Part shown: positions 5,842-7,410 of the stretch, one piece after another
Numbering within the stretch: the stretch's first letter is position 1
How the letters are laid out: each line of letters starts with the position of its first letter
Source of the DNA: Actinomycetota bacterium
GTDB taxonomy: Bacteria; Actinomycetota; Acidimicrobiia; Acidimicrobiales; Poriferisodalaceae
Assembly (NCBI GenBank): GCA_013151655.1
Contig: JAADHX010000379.1
Coordinates: forward strand, 1-7,410
Direction of reading: 5' to 3'
Length of the DNA: 7,410 nt
Translations under genes and position numbers: made by a program
Notes under the pieces: model-generated
What the model saw: the letters and a program-made list of their open reading frames with translations, nothing else
Told to the model about the DNA's origin: nothing
Database searches by the model: none

Positions 5842-5869
5842 ATTGTCGACAAATCTGGTCGGAATTCAA
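5842..5869 (-). promoter_or_regulatory. Candidate metX promoter
   Basis: On the minus strand TTGAAT (5864-5869) and GACAAT (5842-5847) are separated by 16 nt, each matching four of six bases of the sigma-70 consensus. Transcription would start near 5835, leaving a leader of about 57 nt that ends in the metX ribosome site. I see no SAM-riboswitch pattern in this leader. Confidence 0.35.
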
Positions 5870-5902
5870 ACGTGGCATCCTGGGTTGATCCGTTAACCGT
5901 GG

Positions 5903-5929
5903 TTGTGCTGCGATCCGACTCCCTAGGAT
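5903..5929 (+). promoter_or_regulatory. Candidate promoter of the selenoprotein gene
   Basis: TAGGAT (5924-5929) is a good -10 candidate; TTGTGC (5903-5908) is a possible -35 with a short 15-nt spacer, and TGGTTG (5900-5905) gives 18 nt. A start near 5936 leaves a leader of about 17 nt containing AAAGGAG. The -35 assignment is weak. The region is shared, back to back, with the metX promoter. Confidence 0.3.
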
Positions 5930-5952
5930 CTGCACACGATCAAAGGAGCCCC

Positions 5953-6255
5953 ATGCAGTTAGACATAACCGACGAGGCCGTCAGCTGGGTCGTCCAGCGA
6001 GGCGGAACCGCAGCCGTCGACTTCATCAAACCGATCGGTTGAGGCGGAGTCCAGGAGCTGTCGGTCGACACTCACCTCAAAGGCAAGAATCTGGCGCCAT
6101 ACCGCAGGGTGACTCACGGTGAAGCAACCTTCCTGTTGCACCCAGACTTGATGGACTACGCATCGCGGGTACGCATTGTTTCGGGCCGCAAGTTTCTCCG
6201 GACCAAGCTGCTAGTCGAGCTTGACCACGAACACAACCACTCCTGTCGGCATTGA
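5953..6255 (+). CDS. HesB/IscA-like selenoprotein candidate, in-frame TGA read as Sec30 (100 aa)
   Basis: The gene starts at ATG 5953 behind a clear ribosome site (AAAGGAG, 4-nt spacer). It reads MQLDITDEAVSWVVQRGG, then DFIKPIG, then TGA (6040-6042), then GGVQELSVDTHLKGKNLAPY and on to a TGA stop at 6253-6255. If the first TGA is selenocysteine, the product has 100 residues. It resembles the A-type Fe-S carrier fold (HesB/IscA/SufA): beta-strand DFIKPIG-U-GG matches the G-C-x-G segment of IscA, with Sec30 at the first conserved Cys. VDTHLKGKNLAPYRRV and a hydrophobic strand (ATFLLHPDLMDY) follow. The usual C-terminal CGC motif is replaced by HEHNHSCRH, with one Cys (98) among five His. A SECIS-like hairpin lies just 3' of the TGA. 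HesB-like selenoproteins have been reported as a family; the exact role (Fe-S handling, redox or metal binding) is unknown. A pseudogene, or Cys/Trp readthrough, is the alternative. The 3' end is 4 bp from the convergent methyltransferase gene. Confidence 0.82.
6040..6078 (+). promoter_or_regulatory. Bacterial SECIS element (selenocysteine insertion signal)
   Basis: Right after the in-frame TGA the RNA can form GAG-c-UGUC, loop GGUC, GACA-CUC (6055-6073): seven base pairs with one bulged C and a four-base loop. There are 20 nt between the TGA and the loop, inside the usual range for bacterial SECIS elements. The E. coli fdhF element likewise has a bulged pyrimidine, a loop containing GGUC and a 17-nt spacing. 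A lower helix can also form between GAGG (6041-6044, including the last two bases of the TGA) and CCUC (6075-6078). The structure was folded by eye; SelB would be the expected binding protein. Confidence 0.72.
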
Positions 6256-6259
6256 TCGG

Positions 6260-7410
6260 CTAGGTCCCGGTCCGTTTCGGTAATCGCGCGGCCCACCACG
6301 AGTACAGGTCATCGTCGTCTACCGCGAACGCGGACATCATGTGCCTGCCAACCTCGCTAGCGGGACTGCCAGCTTGGGCCATCGCCGCCGCCTCGTACCA
6401 TTTGACTTGATCTTCGGGCAGCGGCACGGCTCGCATCAGTTCGGCCGGCAACCGCACGGCCCCAACTGAGAGACCAGAGCCCGACGACCGCTCGACAGCC
6501 CACGCTGTGGCGACTGGCGATGTGAGCAGCGCGGCGATAGCCCACACATCGTTCGGGTTCTCCGGAACGACGGACAGGGTGGGCGTGAGCCCGACCCAAA
6601 CGCCCTCGGCGTCAGCCACAGCCTCTATGACCTTTGTCTGGTTTGCGACAATAACTTTGGGCTGACTGCGCCACGATTCGCCCCTGTCATCGAGCCATGT
6701 CGAGTCGATGACCGGCCGACGATAGTGACGCTTCGCAACCGACGACTTGGCCACACCCCACCGTGGGTACAGCGGATCGATGAGGCCGCTAGTCAACACG
6801 CCAAGTTGATCTGGTGACGGCCGCGGCTGGTCTGTTTCGGCCTCGTAGACGACTTCGGCCAACTCGTAAAACCACTGCCTGAAATCGGCCCGAACGTCTG
6901 CCATCTGACCCAGATGGGCTCCATCGTTGCCGATGCTCACCCAAGGAACACCGGCTGCTCGTGCCGCCAACGACGACCACGACCCGCCCGTCACCGAACC
7001 GACTGCGACAACGGGCAGGCCCTGAGTCACAAGCGTCGACTCTTGCTCATCGGGAGTCCCGACTGCCACCACCGGCAGGCAGACCCTGATCGAAGCGGCG
7101 AACATAGCGCGATCGTCGAACCACATCTGAGCCAGCCTGTGATCTGCGTTGACGGCGTCCCTGGTCGACTCACCGTCTCGAGACCCAACGATCGAGCGAG
7201 GCTGCAAGAGGGCGACGGTTCCGCCGGGCACAACCCAGCGAAGGGCTCGACCCAACACGACCGCCGCCGCGTCGGCATAACCACGTGGACCAACAGCATC
7301 GCGTTCGGCGCCCGATCGAGCCGAGCGCGTTCGTAGCTGCGATAGAAACGGAGGATTGCCGGCGACCGCATCGAAGCGGCCGATCCAACTGTCTGGGACT
7401 TCCCCGTGGA
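6260..7410 (-). CDS. N6-adenine-type DNA methyltransferase, C-terminal part (runs off right edge)
   Basis: The frame is open from the right edge to a TAG at 6260-6262, giving 382 residues and no N-terminus. Near the edge it reads WIGRFDAVAGNPPFLSQL. NPPF (7346-7357) is motif IV of SAM-dependent N6-adenine (class I amino) DNA methyltransferases, where the target base is held. It is followed by YADAAAVVLGRALRWVVPGG and TVALLQPRSIVGSRDG, which fit the later catalytic-domain strands (motifs V-VIII), then a long C-terminal region of about 250 residues that may recognise the target sequence. The SAM-binding motif I must lie upstream, outside the window. A GTG at 7256-7258 could be taken as a start but would cut off NPPF, so it is rejected. 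No restriction endonuclease gene is visible here. It may be an orphan methylase, an Eco57I-like fused enzyme or part of a defence system. Convergent with the selenoprotein gene, 4 bp apart. Confidence 0.82.
   Translation of the reverse strand, partial: HGEVPDSWIGRFDAVAGNPPFLSQLRTRSARSGAERDAVGPRGYADAAAVVLGRALRWVVPGGTVALLQPRSIVGSRDGESTRDAVNADHRLAQMWFDDRAMFAASIRVCLPVVAVGTPDEQESTLVTQGLPVVAVGSVTGGSWSSLAARAAGVPWVSIGNDGAHLGQMADVRADFRQWFYELAEVVYEAETDQPRPSPDQLGVLTSGLIDPLYPRWGVAKSSVAKRHYRRPVIDSTWLDDRGESWRSQPKVIVANQTKVIEAVADAEGVWVGLTPTLSVVPENPNDVWAIAALLTSPVATAWAVERSSGSGLSVGAVRLPAELMRAVPLPEDQVKWYEAAAMAQAGSPASEVGRHMMSAFAVDDDDLYSWWAARLPKRTGT

Noticed and set aside
5778..5852. Upstream TTG start adding 25 residues to MetX
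   Set aside because: It has no ribosome site, overlaps the likely -10 box, and the added residues are unlike MetX; the GTG at 5777 has a strong Shine-Dalgarno sequence.
6040..6042. In-frame TGA as proof of a pseudogene or of a changed genetic code
   Set aside because: The frame after the TGA keeps family motifs, a SECIS-like hairpin follows, and TGA serves as a normal stop in the integrase, the 119-aa protein and this gene itself.
7256..7258. GTG as the start of a complete 332-aa methyltransferase
   Set aside because: The frame continues upstream to the window edge and includes the NPPF catalytic motif, so the true start is outside the window.
1..7410. CRISPR array, insertion sequence ends or tandem repeats
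   Set aside because: No spaced direct repeats, transposase frame or terminal inverted repeats with target duplications were seen by eye.

Overview
The window looks like a chromosomal segment from a high-GC actinobacterium. The gene styles (a MetX with a GCGGSTGP motif, a Fpg homologue with a CPRD/CPEH finger, promoter signals fitting leaderless mRNAs) resemble class Acidimicrobiia, but that placement is inference from memory of protein style and not from a search. TGA is used as an ordinary stop by the integrase, by the 119-aa membrane protein and by the selenoprotein candidate itself, so a reassigned genetic code is unlikely.

Layout. Bases 1-1504 look like the end of an integrated element: the start of an unrecognised two-helix membrane protein (running off the left edge), a tyrosine recombinase with a damaged 5' end and a substituted box II histidine, and an 8-bp perfect hairpin. 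This ends exactly at the 3' end of a tRNA-Gly(GCC) gene (1505-1581), a classic integration target. Bases 1725-3158 (minus strand) carry a 77-aa unknown protein, a 119-aa secreted or membrane-anchored unknown protein that overlaps it, and a Fpg/Nei-family DNA glycosylase. The glycosylase is divergent from a plus-strand aldo/keto reductase (3233-4165), followed by a small Cys-rich putative zinc-ribbon protein whose stop codon overlaps that of the convergent metX (homoserine O-acyltransferase, 4575-5777, minus). A shared divergent promoter region separates metX from a short plus-strand gene at 5953-6255. The right end (6260-7410, minus) is the C-terminal part of an N6-adenine-type DNA methyltransferase with an NPPF motif.

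The most interesting item is the 5953-6255 gene. It encodes a 100-residue HesB/IscA-like (A-type Fe-S carrier fold) protein interrupted by one in-frame TGA at codon 30. That codon sits exactly where A-type carriers have their first conserved cysteine (G-C-x-G). Immediately downstream is a bulged stem-loop with a GGUC apical loop, 20 nt after the TGA, closely resembling the E. coli fdhF SECIS. The simplest reading is a selenoprotein that standard gene callers would miss or cut to 29 residues.

Other points of note are the decayed integrase, the Cys-to-Asp and Cys-to-His changes in the glycosylase finger, and TANNNT boxes 7-8 nt upstream of two start codons that lack a Shine-Dalgarno sequence.
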